Below, in pieces: positions 38,090 to 46,526 of a DNA stretch of 64,000 nt (its first letter is position 1; every line of letters begins with the position of its first letter). Source of the DNA: Streptomyces sp. TG1A-8 (GTDB lineage Bacteria > Actinomycetota > Actinomycetes > Streptomycetales > Streptomycetaceae). The notes below the pieces were generated by a model that saw only the letters and a list, made by a program, of their open reading frames with translations, was not told the DNA's origin and searched no databases. The stretch lies in the NCBI RefSeq assembly GCF_030499535.1, contig NZ_JASTLB010000001.1:5084001-5148000 (forward strand), read 5' to 3'. The position numbers and the translations under genes were made by a program.

Positions 38090-38618
38090 GGTGGTGAGAT
38101 CTCGCTTCCGATGTGAAGTTGCTGTGGCCGAATAGGGGTGGGTCGACCGGGCCCGACAGCCGACCCTAGGCCCAGGCCCGAAGGTGTGCGGCAACCGGGG
38201 CCTTCACCCTGTCGGCGAACACCCGGGACGAGACTACGCGCGTGCACCCCCCCGCTCGTTCCCCCGGGTGCACACCCGTCCGTGGCGTCGTGGCCGTCCC
38301 GCCCCCGGTGCGCGGTGCGCCGGGCCGCACCCGCCGGCCCGCGCCGGGCCGCGGACCGGCCGCTTCGCACGTGCCCGCGGCTCCCCGGCGGATCAGCGCG
38401 GGGGCCCGGCCGGGGGCCCGGCGCGGCGCGGCGCGCACGCCACCGCACAGGTGGCCGCAGAGGGCGTCCCGCACGCCGGCGTCGACCCGGCCGGCTCCGC
38501 CCGCCGGTGATCACCGGCACCTTCCCGGCCCGGGCGGCACCGCGGGCGGCCGGCCCCGCAGGCGCACGCGGGGACGCACGGTGTCCCGCGGGCCGGCGCC
38601 CGCACCCGGGCCCGGGGC
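38090..38618. other. 529-bp gap between cobS and pepA, no supported gene
   Basis: No frame has convincing coding character. One inverted repeat stands out: GTGCACCC (38242-38249) and GGGTGCAC (38266-38273), perfect 8-base arms 16 bases apart, about 155 bp upstream of pepA. It is compatible with a regulator dimer site. The pepA promoter must lie in this stretch, but I could not place it. Confidence 0.45.
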
Positions 38619-39401
38619 TCAGCCGAGGGACAGCACGACGAGCGCCGTCGTCGCGGCGCTCTCCGCGAGCCCGCCGAACACGTCCCCGGTGACCCCGCCG
38701 AAGCGGCGCGTGCAGTGCCGCAGCAGCAGCTCGGCCACCGCGAGCGCGGCGAGGACCGCGGCGGCGGCGCGCACCCCGCCGGCCACCCCGGAGCAGGCGC
38801 CCGCCGCCCCGGCCGCCACCACCACGACGGCCGCCAGGAGCAGCGCCCGGCCCCTCGGCACCACCCCGGCGACCGCGGCCCCCAGTCCCTCCGGCCGGGC
38901 CGCGGGCACGCCCGGGCGGGCGGCGAGCGTCAGGGCCAGCCGGGCGGCGGTCGCCGAGACGACGGCCGCCAGGGCACCCCGCGCCCACGAACCGCCGTAC
39001 GCCTGCGCCAGCGCGGCCACCTGGGCCAGCAGCACGAGGACGAGGGCGAGCACGCCGAACGGTCCGATGTCCGACTGCTTCATGATCCGCAGCGCGTCCT
39101 CGGCGGGCCTGCCGCTGCCCAGCCCGTCGGCGGTGTCCGCGAGCCCGTCGAGGTGCAGGCCCCGGGTCAGCGCGGCCGGCACGGCGGTGGAGGCGACGGC
39201 CGCGAGCGGCGCACCGGCGCCCAGGAGGAGCAGCAGCAGGCCGAGCCCCGCCGCGCAGCCGCCCACGGCCAGCCCCACCAGCGGGGCGCTCAGCATGCCC
39301 CCGCGCGCGGCCTCCCGGTCCCAGCGGTGCACCCGCACCGGCAGCACGGTGAGCGTGCCGAAGGCGAAGCGGAGGCCGTGGAGAGGAGAGGTCGTGAGCA
39401 C
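38619..39401 (-). CDS. cobS: adenosylcobinamide-GDP ribazoletransferase (cobalamin synthase)
   Basis: 260 residues, strongly hydrophobic with about six membrane helices. The family motif LHLDGLADTADGLGSGR (about 74-90) carries the aspartates that bind Mg and the GDP-activated corrinoid. The enzyme joins adenosylcobinamide-GDP to alpha-ribazole, the last or next-to-last step of adenosylcobalamin assembly, in the cytoplasmic membrane. cobT and cobU lie at 42826 and 44995 on the same strand, but with unrelated genes between. I see no cobalamin riboswitch in the 60 bp upstream. Confidence 0.94.
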   Translation of the reverse strand: MLTTSPLHGLRFAFGTLTVLPVRVHRWDREAARGGMLSAPLVGLAVGGCAAGLGLLLLLLGAGAPLAAVASTAVPAALTRGLHLDGLADTADGLGSGRPAEDALRIMKQSDIGPFGVLALVLVLLAQVAALAQAYGGSWARGALAAVVSATAARLALTLAARPGVPAARPEGLGAAVAGVVPRGRALLLAAVVVVAAGAAGACSGVAGGVRAAAAVLAALAVAELLLRHCTRRFGGVTGDVFGGLAESAATTALVVLSLG

Positions 39402-39461
39402 CGGCGCAGGCTATCCGGCGGTCGCCGGGCCGCCCACCGGGGCCGGGGATAAAGTGCGCAC

Positions 39462-40226
39462 ATGGGGCATTGGTGGACGCGGAACATCATCGAGCCGGGC
39501 AAGCTCCCGCTGCTGCTCGCCCTCGCCGCGTTCGTCCTGACCTTCCTGGTGACCCGGGCCGTGACACGGCTGATCCGGGCCGGCCGGGGCCCGTTCGGGA
39601 ACGTGCGGGCGGGCGGCCTGCACATCCACCACGTCGTCCCCGGGGTCGTCCTGACCGTCGTCGGCGGCTTCGGCGCCGTGGCCAGCGAGCGGCACGGCGC
39701 CGGCGGGGCCGTCGCCGCGGTCGTCTTCGGCATCGGCGCCGGCCTGCTCCTGGACGAGTTCGCGCTGGTCCTGCACCTCGACGACGTCTACTGGAGCGAG
39801 GAGGGCCGCAAGAGCGTGGAGGTCGTCGTCCTCACCGCCGCCCTGGTCGGCCTGCTGCTGGCCGGCTTCGCGCCCTTCGGCGTCAACGACCTCACCCAGC
39901 AGGAGCTCAAGGACCGCGGCGGCGCCATCAGCACCATCGCGGTCAACTTCCTCTTCTCCCTGATCGCCCTGAGCAAGGGCAAGGCCCGCCTCGCGCTGTT
40001 CGGGGCGGTCGTGCCGCCGGTCGCGCTCGTCGGCGCCCTCCGGCTGGCCCGCCCCGGCTCCCGGTGGGCCCGCCGTTTCTACGGCCACCGTCCCCGCGCC
40101 CGCGCCAAGGCCACCCTGCGCTCCTATCGCCACGACCGCCGCTGGGCGGGGCCCCGCCGCGCCCTCCAGGACTGGATCGGCGGCAAGCCCGACCCCCGCC
40201 CGGTCCGCGTGCCCGGCCACCGCTGA
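39462..40226 (+). CDS. polytopic membrane protein of unknown function
   Basis: 254 residues. Five or so hydrophobic helices: about 16-33, 55-73, 80-100, 118-138 and 183-200. A conserved-looking HIHHVVPG (about 54-61) at a helix start and LDDVYWSEEGRKSVEVVV between helices may form a metal or substrate site, but I cannot name a family with certainty. The Arg-rich C-terminus should be cytoplasmic. It is divergent from cobS with a 60-bp gap, and its 3' end overlaps the rhomboid-like gene on the other strand by 103 bp. Confidence 0.8.
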   Translation: MGHWWTRNIIEPGKLPLLLALAAFVLTFLVTRAVTRLIRAGRGPFGNVRAGGLHIHHVVPGVVLTVVGGFGAVASERHGAGGAVAAVVFGIGAGLLLDEFALVLHLDDVYWSEEGRKSVEVVVLTAALVGLLLAGFAPFGVNDLTQQELKDRGGAISTIAVNFLFSLIALSKGKARLALFGAVVPPVALVGALRLARPGSRWARRFYGHRPRARAKATLRSYRHDRRWAGPRRALQDWIGGKPDPRPVRVPGHR

Positions 40227-40897
40227 CCGCGCCGCGGCCGGCGCCCGTGCCCGCGCCGGACCGCCGACGCCAGGCACGCCGCCCCCGCCGCCGCCAGCGC
40301 GGCCAGGTGCTCCTTGCCCGCCAGGTTCTCCTCCACCAGCACCTCGGCCACCATCGCCGCGCTCACCGCCCCCACCGTCACGTACGCGCCGTACCGCCAG
40401 CCCACGAACACGGCCAGCCCCACCACGGCGGCCGACGGACCGGTGTCCACCACCTGCGCGTCCGAGGCGGGCAGGCCGAACGGGGCGTGCGGACCGAGCG
40501 CGGTGCCCACGCGCGCGTAGAGCGTCCCGGCGAGCGTGGCGACGTAGGCGAGGGTCAGCGTCCGCCACCGGCCCAGGCAGATCTCGGCGATCCCGAACAC
40601 GACCAGGACCTGCGCGAGCGCGCCCCACACCGGCAGGTCCGGCGCGGGCACGAACAGCGACAGGGGGGTGCGCAGCAGGGCCGTCCCCAGCGGCTCCGCC
40701 GCCCGCACGGCGCCCAGCTCCTGCACCGGCCGGTACCCCCACGGCCGGTTCTGCGCGTACTGCAGGAACGACGTCAGGCACACCGCCGCGACCGTCACCG
40801 GGGCCGCCCGCAGGCGCCGCGTCCACCGGGTGGTCCCGCGCACGGCGGTGTACAGCGGCCCCCACTCGGCACGGGCCCAGCGGGCGAGCGTCCTCAT
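40124..40897 (-). CDS. rhomboid-like membrane protein
   Basis: 257 residues with about five or six hydrophobic helices between 30 and 215. DTGPSAAVVGLAVFVGWRYG (about 150) resembles the Gly-x-Ser helix of rhomboid proteases, with Ser in GPS rather than the usual GxSG, and I do not see the catalytic His with confidence, so it may be inactive. The last ~35 residues are Arg/Gly/Pro-rich and overlap the convergent gene at 39462, which suggests the original stop was lost and the tail is a run-on. It lies 58 bp downstream of the MprF-like gene on the same strand, probably one operon. Confidence 0.72.
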   Translation of the reverse strand: MRTLARWARAEWGPLYTAVRGTTRWTRRLRAAPVTVAAVCLTSFLQYAQNRPWGYRPVQELGAVRAAEPLGTALLRTPLSLFVPAPDLPVWGALAQVLVVFGIAEICLGRWRTLTLAYVATLAGTLYARVGTALGPHAPFGLPASDAQVVDTGPSAAVVGLAVFVGWRYGAYVTVGAVSAAMVAEVLVEENLAGKEHLAALAAAGAACLASAVRRGHGRRPRRGQRWPGTRTGRGSGLPPIQSWRARRGPAQRRSWR

Positions 40898-40955
40898 CGG
40901 GCGTTCCCCGTCGACGGCGCCGGCGGGGCCGGCGCGGTGGACGGGGCCGGCGGGG

Positions 40956-42743
40956 TCAGCGGGTCCGCCGGGGGGTCCCCAGGTGCCTGCGGTGCAGCCA
41001 CTTCGGCAGGCCCGGCGCCTCCAGGAAACCCTCCGCGCGGGCCGACGCGAGGCCGATGCGCGGCAGGTCCGCGCTCTTCTCGAAGAGCAGGAACCGCGGC
41101 TCCCAGATGGGCCGGTACTTGGCGTTGGCCCGGTAGAGCGACTCGATCTGCCACCAGCGGGAGAAGAAGCCGAGCAGCGACCGCCACAGCCGCAGCACCG
41201 GGCCGGCGCCGAGGCGCGCGCCGCGTTCGAAGACCGACCGGAACATCGCGAAGTTCAGCGACACCTGGGTGATCCCGATCTCCCCGGCCCGCCGCAGCAG
41301 CTCGATGACCATGAACTCCACCAGCCCGTTGTCGCAGTCGCGCTCCCGCCGCATCAGGTCCAGGGACAGCCCGTGCGGCCCCCACGGCACGAAGGACAGC
41401 AGCGCCCGCAGCCGCCCCTCGGCGTCGCGGCACTCCAGCATCACGCACCGCCCGTCCTCCGGGTCCCCGAGCCGGCCGAGCGCCATGCTGAAACCGCGCT
41501 CGGTCGCCCCGTCCCGCCAGTCGTCCGCACGCTCGACGAGGTGCGCCGTCTCGTCCGCCGGGATGTCCTCGTGCCGCCGGATCCGCACCCGGTACCCGGC
41601 CCGCCGCACCCGGTTGTACGCCTGCCGGACCGTGCGCATCGCCCGGCCCTCCAGGGTGAACTCGGCGACCTCCACGATCGCCTCGTCGCCGAGTTCCAGG
41701 GCGTCCAGGCCGTACCGGGCGTAGACGGTCCCGGCCTCCTCGCCGGCCCCCATCACCGCCGGGATCCAGCCGTGCTCCCGCGCCTCGGCCAGCCACGGCG
41801 CGATCGCCCCGGGCCACGCCTCCGGATCGCCGAGCGGATCCCCGGAGGCGAGGCTCACCCCGCCCACGACCCGGTAGGCGACGGCCGCCTTCCCGGTCGG
41901 CGACCACACCACGCTCTTCTCCCGGCGCAGCGCGAAGTAGCCGAGCGAGTCCCGCGCGCCGTGCCGTTCCAGCAGGGCCCGCAGCCGTTTCTCGTCGTCC
42001 TCGGTGAGCGGGTCCACGGCCCGCCGGGAGCGGAAGGCGGCGTACAGGACGGCGAGGACGAGGACCGTGCTGAGCACGTTGACGGCGACGTTGGCCCAGT
42101 TCGGCGGGTCGATCCCGGGGAAGCGGGACTCCTCGGCGGCCACCGACACCAGCCGCAGGGTGCCGTAGTGCCAGCGCTCGGCGAACGACGAACGGGCCGC
42201 GTCCGGGGCCTGGTTGGTGGCCGTCACCAGCAGGCCGGCCAGCAGTGAGGCGGCCAGTCCGCCGCCGACGGCGACCGTCGCGGCGAGCCGCGGGTTGGAC
42301 CGGTCGCCCTTGGCGTAGAACTCCCGGCGCCCGATCAGCAGCGCGCCCACGAAGGCGGCCGTCAGCACCAGCGAGATCCAGTTCTGCGCGTACCGCCGGA
42401 TCTCCGGGAACGCCATCGCGAAGGCGAACAGGACCAGGAACGACCCGCTCAGCACCAGGTTCAGGATCCACGCGGCCCGCTTGCGCCGGCGCATCGTGAT
42501 CGCCAGGAACGCGGTGAACACGCCGGAGGCGAAGCCGGCCGTCAGCAGGTAGGGCGTGAAGAGGTCCTCCTGGTTGTGCCGGCGCACGTCCTGTCCCAGC
42601 GACACCCACACCGCGCTGAGGAAGTTGACGAAGGCGACGGCCCGCAGGTACCAGACGGCGAAGGCGGCGGCCCGCCGCGGGGCCGCGCCGGGCCGCCGCC
42701 CCGCCTCGGCCCGTTGTTCCGCGGCAAACCGGGCATCTCCCAT
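40956..42743 (-). CDS. MprF-like protein: membrane domain plus phosphatidylglycerol lysyltransferase-type domain
   Basis: 595 residues. Six or so membrane helices fill about 25-240 (AVWYLRAVAFVNFLSAVWVS onward), and the C-terminal ~330 residues are the DUF2156 GNAT-like fold of MprF: LGYFALRREKSVVWSPTGKA, YRVVGGVSLASGDPLGDPEA, VARYGLDALELGDEAIVEVA-type strand, FSMALGRLGDPEDG, LSLDLMRRERDCDNGLVEFM, and SLYRANAKYRPIWEPRFL at the end. MprF enzymes transfer Lys or Ala from tRNA to phosphatidylglycerol and flip the product, lowering membrane charge. The amino acid used here cannot be told. It likely forms an operon with the rhomboid-like gene. Confidence 0.88.
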   Translation of the reverse strand: MGDARFAAEQRAEAGRRPGAAPRRAAAFAVWYLRAVAFVNFLSAVWVSLGQDVRRHNQEDLFTPYLLTAGFASGVFTAFLAITMRRRKRAAWILNLVLSGSFLVLFAFAMAFPEIRRYAQNWISLVLTAAFVGALLIGRREFYAKGDRSNPRLAATVAVGGGLAASLLAGLLVTATNQAPDAARSSFAERWHYGTLRLVSVAAEESRFPGIDPPNWANVAVNVLSTVLVLAVLYAAFRSRRAVDPLTEDDEKRLRALLERHGARDSLGYFALRREKSVVWSPTGKAAVAYRVVGGVSLASGDPLGDPEAWPGAIAPWLAEAREHGWIPAVMGAGEEAGTVYARYGLDALELGDEAIVEVAEFTLEGRAMRTVRQAYNRVRRAGYRVRIRRHEDIPADETAHLVERADDWRDGATERGFSMALGRLGDPEDGRCVMLECRDAEGRLRALLSFVPWGPHGLSLDLMRRERDCDNGLVEFMVIELLRRAGEIGITQVSLNFAMFRSVFERGARLGAGPVLRLWRSLLGFFSRWWQIESLYRANAKYRPIWEPRFLLFEKSADLPRIGLASARAEGFLEAPGLPKWLHRRHLGTPRRTR

Positions 42744-42825
42744 GAGGGAGGATCATATGGGTGCGCCCGCCCCGAACCGCGCTATTCGGAACACCGGTCC
42801 CGGCGGGTCCCGCCGGGCGCGACCG

Positions 42826-43917
42826 CTACTCCCGCCCCGGCTCCGGCTCCGGCCCCGGCTCCGCCCCGGCCCCCGGCTTCTCCGGCAGCTCCGCGGCCAG
42901 CGCGGCGGCGGCGCGCACCAGCGGCAGCGCCAGCAGCGCCCCGACCCCCTCGCCGACCTTCACGCCCTGCTCCAGCAGGGGTTCCAGCGCCATTCGGTCC
43001 AGCGCCTTGGCCTGCCCCGGCTCCCCGCTGTCGTGCCCGGCCAGCCACCAGTCCGGCGCGCGGAAGGCGACCCGCTGGGCGACCAGCGCGCACGCGGCGG
43101 CCACGACCCCGTCCAGGATCACCGGCAGCTTCCGCACCGCGCACTGCAGCAGGAACCCGGTCATCGCCGCCAGGTCGGCGCCGCCCACGGTCGCGAGCAG
43201 CTGCAGCTGGTCCCCGAGCACCGGCCGCGCCCGCCGCAGCGCGTCCCGGATCGCCGCGCACTTGCGCATCCACGCCAGGTCGTCGATCGCGAGCCCGCCC
43301 CGCCCGGTCACCACGGAGGCGTCGGTCCCGCACAGCGCGGCCACCAGCACCGCCGCGGCCGTCGTCCCGCCCACGCTCACATCGCCGAGGACCACCAGGT
43401 CCGTGCCCGAGTCGGCCTCCTCGTCGGCGACGGCGACCCCCGCGCGGAAGGCCGCCTCGGCCTCGTCCGCGGTCAGCGCGTCCTCGACGTCGATGCGGCC
43501 GCTGCCGCGCCGCACCCGGTGCCGCACGACGTCCTCCGGCAGGGTGCCCGGCGCGCAGTCCAGGGCCATGTCCACGACCCGCACCGGCACCTCCAGCCGG
43601 CGCGCCAGCACCGACACCGGGCCGACGCCCTCCAGGACCGCCCGCACCAGATGTCCGGCGCCGCCCGCCGGCCGCGCCGACACGCCCAGTGCGGCGATCC
43701 CGTGGTCACCGGCGAAGAGGACCACCCGCGGCCGCTCGACGGGCCGCACCGGCACGGCGCCCTGCGCGGCGGCCAGCCACTCGCCCAGCTCGTCGAGGCG
43801 CCCGAGCGACCCGGGCGGCACGATCCGGCTCTCGCGCCGGGCCTCGGCGTCACGCCGCACACCCCCGTCCGGGCGCTCGATGAGATCGCTGAAGTCGTCG
43901 AGATTAAGCCTGCTCAT
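42826..43917 (-). CDS. cobT: nicotinate-nucleotide:dimethylbenzimidazole phosphoribosyltransferase
   Basis: 363 residues. CobT makes alpha-ribazole phosphate, the lower-ligand precursor of cobalamin. Signatures are PPGSLGRLDELGEWLA near residue 35, FAGDHGIAALGVSARP, LGDVSVGGTTAAAVLVAAL, AGHDSGEPGQAKALDRM and the catalytic Glu in VKVGEGVGALLALPL. The C-terminal ~20 residues are Pro/Glu/Gly repeats. The ATG at 43917 (MSRLNLDDFSDLI) is preferred to an upstream ATG 14 codons earlier. The gene lies 82 bp downstream in read direction from nothing cobalamin-related; its pathway partners cobS and cobU flank it at a distance. Confidence 0.94.
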   Translation of the reverse strand: MSRLNLDDFSDLIERPDGGVRRDAEARRESRIVPPGSLGRLDELGEWLAAAQGAVPVRPVERPRVVLFAGDHGIAALGVSARPAGGAGHLVRAVLEGVGPVSVLARRLEVPVRVVDMALDCAPGTLPEDVVRHRVRRGSGRIDVEDALTADEAEAAFRAGVAVADEEADSGTDLVVLGDVSVGGTTAAAVLVAALCGTDASVVTGRGGLAIDDLAWMRKCAAIRDALRRARPVLGDQLQLLATVGGADLAAMTGFLLQCAVRKLPVILDGVVAAACALVAQRVAFRAPDWWLAGHDSGEPGQAKALDRMALEPLLEQGVKVGEGVGALLALPLVRAAAALAAELPEKPGAGAEPGPEPEPGRE

Positions 43918-44050
43918 TCGCCGAACAGTACCGGCAGCGCACGCACGTCCCGGCGCCACACCGACACCTCACGGCCACGTCGTCGTTGCACCCGGGATCG
44001 GTATCCCATACGTTCCGCTTTGCAGTGGAATGTCTCCCAGGGAGCCGCCC

Positions 44051-44965
44051 GTGCCGCCCTCGCCCCCCGCCCCGCAGAACACGCCGCGGACCGCCGTGCC
44101 GCCCCGCGTTCCGTTCCCCGAGCAGCGCCGGCCGGGCTGCCCGTGGTGCGGTTCCGCGCGCCTGCGCACGCGCGCCGTCGCCACGTGCCGGGACTGCGGC
44201 CACGTCTTCCACCACCGCGTCCACCGCCCGGACCACCTGGAGGACTACGCCGACCAGGCCCTCTCCGCCCGAGCGGTCCGCCGCCGCCACCGGGCCGCGG
44301 CCCGCGCCGTGCTGCCCCTGGCCGAGCCCGAGAGCTGGCTGGACGTGGGCACGGGCGACGCCCGCTTCCCGCAGACCGCGCGGGAGGTCTTCCCCTACAC
44401 CTCCTTCGACGGACTGGACCCCACGCCCCGCGTCATCGAGGCCCAGCGGGCGGGCCGCATCGAAGAGGCCCACCAGGGGCACCTGACCGCCCCCGAGATC
44501 CAGTACCGCCTGCGCTGCCGCTACGACGTGGTCAGCATGTTCCACCACCTGGAGCACACGGCCGACCCGCGTGCCGAACTGCGCGCGGCGCTGGGCGTCC
44601 TGCGCCCCGGCGGCCACCTCCTCGTCCAGGCCGCCGATCCGCGCAGCGCGTTCGCCGCGCTCCTCGGCGGACGGTGGGCGCCCCACGACCCGGCGCGCCA
44701 CCTGAACCTGCTGCCCCGCGACAACCTCCGCGCGGACCTGCGGGCGCGGGGCTGCACCGTCCTGGCCGCGGACCGCGGCCACCTCCCCCACGACCTGTCG
44801 GGAGCGGTCCTGCTGACCCTGGGCCCGGCACTGGGACGGGCCGCCGCCCCCCTGACCGCGGCGGCCTCGGTCCTGGACCGCGCCCTGTCCCCGTTCCTCC
44901 GGCACACCCCCTTCGCCAACACGTACCGCGTCATCGCCCGCAAGGGGACGAGCGGCGGGAGGTAG
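44051..44965 (+). CDS. class I SAM-dependent methyltransferase with an N-terminal zinc ribbon
   Basis: 304 residues from the GTG at 44051, which has AGGGAG about six bases upstream; an in-frame ATG at 44030 is the alternative and adds seven residues. A CxxC-x14-CxxC ribbon (CPWCG and CRDCG) precedes helix-rich sequence and the methyltransferase fold: WLDVGTGDARFPQTARE is motif I, YDVVSMFHHLEHTADP is the post-motif region, and LRPGGHLLVQAADP the motif III strand. This layout (zinc ribbon, motif I, LxPGGxL) resembles methyltransferases that modify sugars or natural products. The substrate is unknown. It is divergent from cobT and converges on cobU. Confidence 0.85.
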   Translation: MPPSPPAPQNTPRTAVPPRVPFPEQRRPGCPWCGSARLRTRAVATCRDCGHVFHHRVHRPDHLEDYADQALSARAVRRRHRAAARAVLPLAEPESWLDVGTGDARFPQTAREVFPYTSFDGLDPTPRVIEAQRAGRIEEAHQGHLTAPEIQYRLRCRYDVVSMFHHLEHTADPRAELRAALGVLRPGGHLLVQAADPRSAFAALLGGRWAPHDPARHLNLLPRDNLRADLRARGCTVLAADRGHLPHDLSGAVLLTLGPALGRAAAPLTAAASVLDRALSPFLRHTPFANTYRVIARKGTSGGR

Positions 44966-44994
44966 CCGCCGGGCGCGGCCCCGGCCGCACCCGC

Positions 44995-46197
44995 TCAGCC
45001 CCGCAGCACCACGGCCTGCCCCGCCACCACCAGCACGACCTGCTCGCACTCCGCCGCGAACGCGGCGTTCAGGCGGCCCAGTTCGTCCCGATACCGGCGT
45101 CCGGAAGCGGTCGCGGGCACGATCCCGGAGCCCACCTCGTTGGACACGGCCACCACGGTCCGCCGGGCGCGGCGCACCGCCGACGTCAGCTCCCGCACCC
45201 GTTCGCGCAGCGCCTTCTCCCCGCCGCCCGCCCACTCCGCGTCGTCCCACGCCCCCACCGCGTCCATGGCGTCCGTGAGCCACAGCGACAGGCAGTCGAT
45301 CAACAGCGGCGGCCCGTCCCCGGCCAGCAGCGGCACCAGGTCGGTCGTCTCCGCCGTGCGCCACGACCCCGGCCGCCGCTCCCGGTGGGCGGCCACCCGC
45401 GCCACCCACTCGGCGTCCCCGCCGCGCGCCCCGCCCGTGGCCACGTACAGCACCTCGGGGCAGGACTCCAGCCGCCGTTCGGCCTCCACCGACTTGCCCG
45501 AGCGGGCCCCGCCCAGCACCAGCGTCCGGCGCGGCACGTCCGGCACCTCCCCGTACGCCCCGACCACCAGCGTCGTACCGTCCGGCACCGTGCGCGCCCC
45601 CGCCGCCGCGAGCCGCCGGCGCAGCTCCGCGCCCTGCGGCACGTCGTGGTCGAGGTGGACGGCGAGCACGTCCGTGGCCGGCCCGGCGGATCCCACCGCC
45701 CGCAGCCGGGCCAACGCCTCCGGCCGGCCCACGACGTCGGCGAGGACCGTCTGGTACGTCTGCGCCGTGGCCGCCTCCAGGCCCGCCGGCGCCCCGCCCG
45801 GCGGCAGGTACAGCAGCCGCTGCCCGTCCGGCCCGGTCACCGCGTACCCGGTGCCGCCCGCGTCCATCGCCACGGCCCGCACCCGGTGCCCGGTCAGCAG
45901 CGCCAGCTCCCGCCCGTCCGGCACCCGGCCCGGCTGCGGCAGCCCGGCCGGCACCTCCACCGGCGGCCCGTCGTGCGGGTGCGACAGCAGCACCTGCCGC
46001 ACCCCGCCCAGCGAGTGCCCGGCCCGCGCGGCGGCGAAGGCCGCCCCGGGCGTCAGGTCGAGCAGCAGCGTGCCGTCCACCAGGACGGCGGTGGCCGCCC
46101 GCGCGTCCGGCCCCAGCGCGCCCGCGCAGACGGCGCAGGGACAGTCGGGGCGGGGCAGTCCCCCGGGGGCACCGGTACCGAGCAGAGTGATTTCCAC
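44995..46197 (-). CDS. cobU: adenosylcobinamide kinase/guanylyltransferase fused to a metallo-hydrolase-like domain
   Basis: 400 residues. Residues about 225-400 are CobU: P-loop VLGGARSGKSVEAERRL, the strand and Cys of ESCPEVLYVATG, DCLSLWLTDAM, VSNEVGSGIVP and GRRYRDELGRLNAAFAAECE. CobU phosphorylates adenosylcobinamide and then attaches GMP. Residues 1-220 resemble a metallo-beta-lactamase fold (LLGTGAPGGLPRPDCPCAVC, VLLSHPHDGPP), but the canonical HxHxDH is reduced to HPHDGP, so metal catalysis is doubtful. The GTG at 46197 gives MEITLLGTG. Such fusions occur in Streptomyces; the role of the front domain is not established. Confidence 0.9.
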   Translation of the reverse strand: MEITLLGTGAPGGLPRPDCPCAVCAGALGPDARAATAVLVDGTLLLDLTPGAAFAAARAGHSLGGVRQVLLSHPHDGPPVEVPAGLPQPGRVPDGRELALLTGHRVRAVAMDAGGTGYAVTGPDGQRLLYLPPGGAPAGLEAATAQTYQTVLADVVGRPEALARLRAVGSAGPATDVLAVHLDHDVPQGAELRRRLAAAGARTVPDGTTLVVGAYGEVPDVPRRTLVLGGARSGKSVEAERRLESCPEVLYVATGGARGGDAEWVARVAAHRERRPGSWRTAETTDLVPLLAGDGPPLLIDCLSLWLTDAMDAVGAWDDAEWAGGGEKALRERVRELTSAVRRARRTVVAVSNEVGSGIVPATASGRRYRDELGRLNAAFAAECEQVVLVVAGQAVVLRG

Positions 46198-46277
46198 GGA
46201 CCGATTTTCACCTCTCCCTGCTGGTCTCGCGCTTCCGGATAGGCTTCCCGGCAGGTGTCGGATCACGAGGAGGCCGT

Positions 46278-46487
46278 ATGACGGAATGGACGTGGCGGTT
46301 CGAGAAGGCCGACGGGACGGAGGTCCAGCCGGCGGTGCAGCCCGAGGAGTTCACCACGCAGGGGGACGCCGAGTCCTGGATCGGCGAGCACTGGAAGGCG
46401 CTGGCGGAGGGCGGCACGGAACAGGTGCGGCTGTTCGAGGAGAGCACCGAGATCTACGGCCCGATGAGCCTGCACGCCGACGCGTAG
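46278..46487 (+). CDS. small conserved acidic protein
   Basis: 69 residues; ATG 46278 follows GAGGAGG at a good distance. The sequence is rich in Trp and Glu (MTEWTWRFEKADGTEVQP, WIGEHWKALAEGGTEQVRLF) and looks like a compact beta-alpha fold without membrane segments. Similar short proteins are common in Streptomyces. I know of no function. It is divergent from cobU. Confidence 0.8.
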   Translation: MTEWTWRFEKADGTEVQPAVQPEEFTTQGDAESWIGEHWKALAEGGTEQVRLFEESTEIYGPMSLHADA

Positions 46488-46510
46488 CCACTCGGCGGGG
46501 TGAGCGGTGC

Positions 46511-46526
46511 GGAGGGGCGCCCCTCC
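46511..46526. terminator. short perfect palindrome between convergent genes
   Basis: GGAGGGGC and GCCCCTCC abut directly in the 39-bp gap between the small acidic protein gene (+) and the HtrA-like gene (-). It is immediately next to the latter's stop codon. Confidence 0.55.

Noticed and set aside
39402..46277. Cobalamin riboswitch upstream of cobS, cobT or cobU
   Set aside because: The upstream gaps are 60-130 bp, too short for the aptamer, and I could not find its conserved box.
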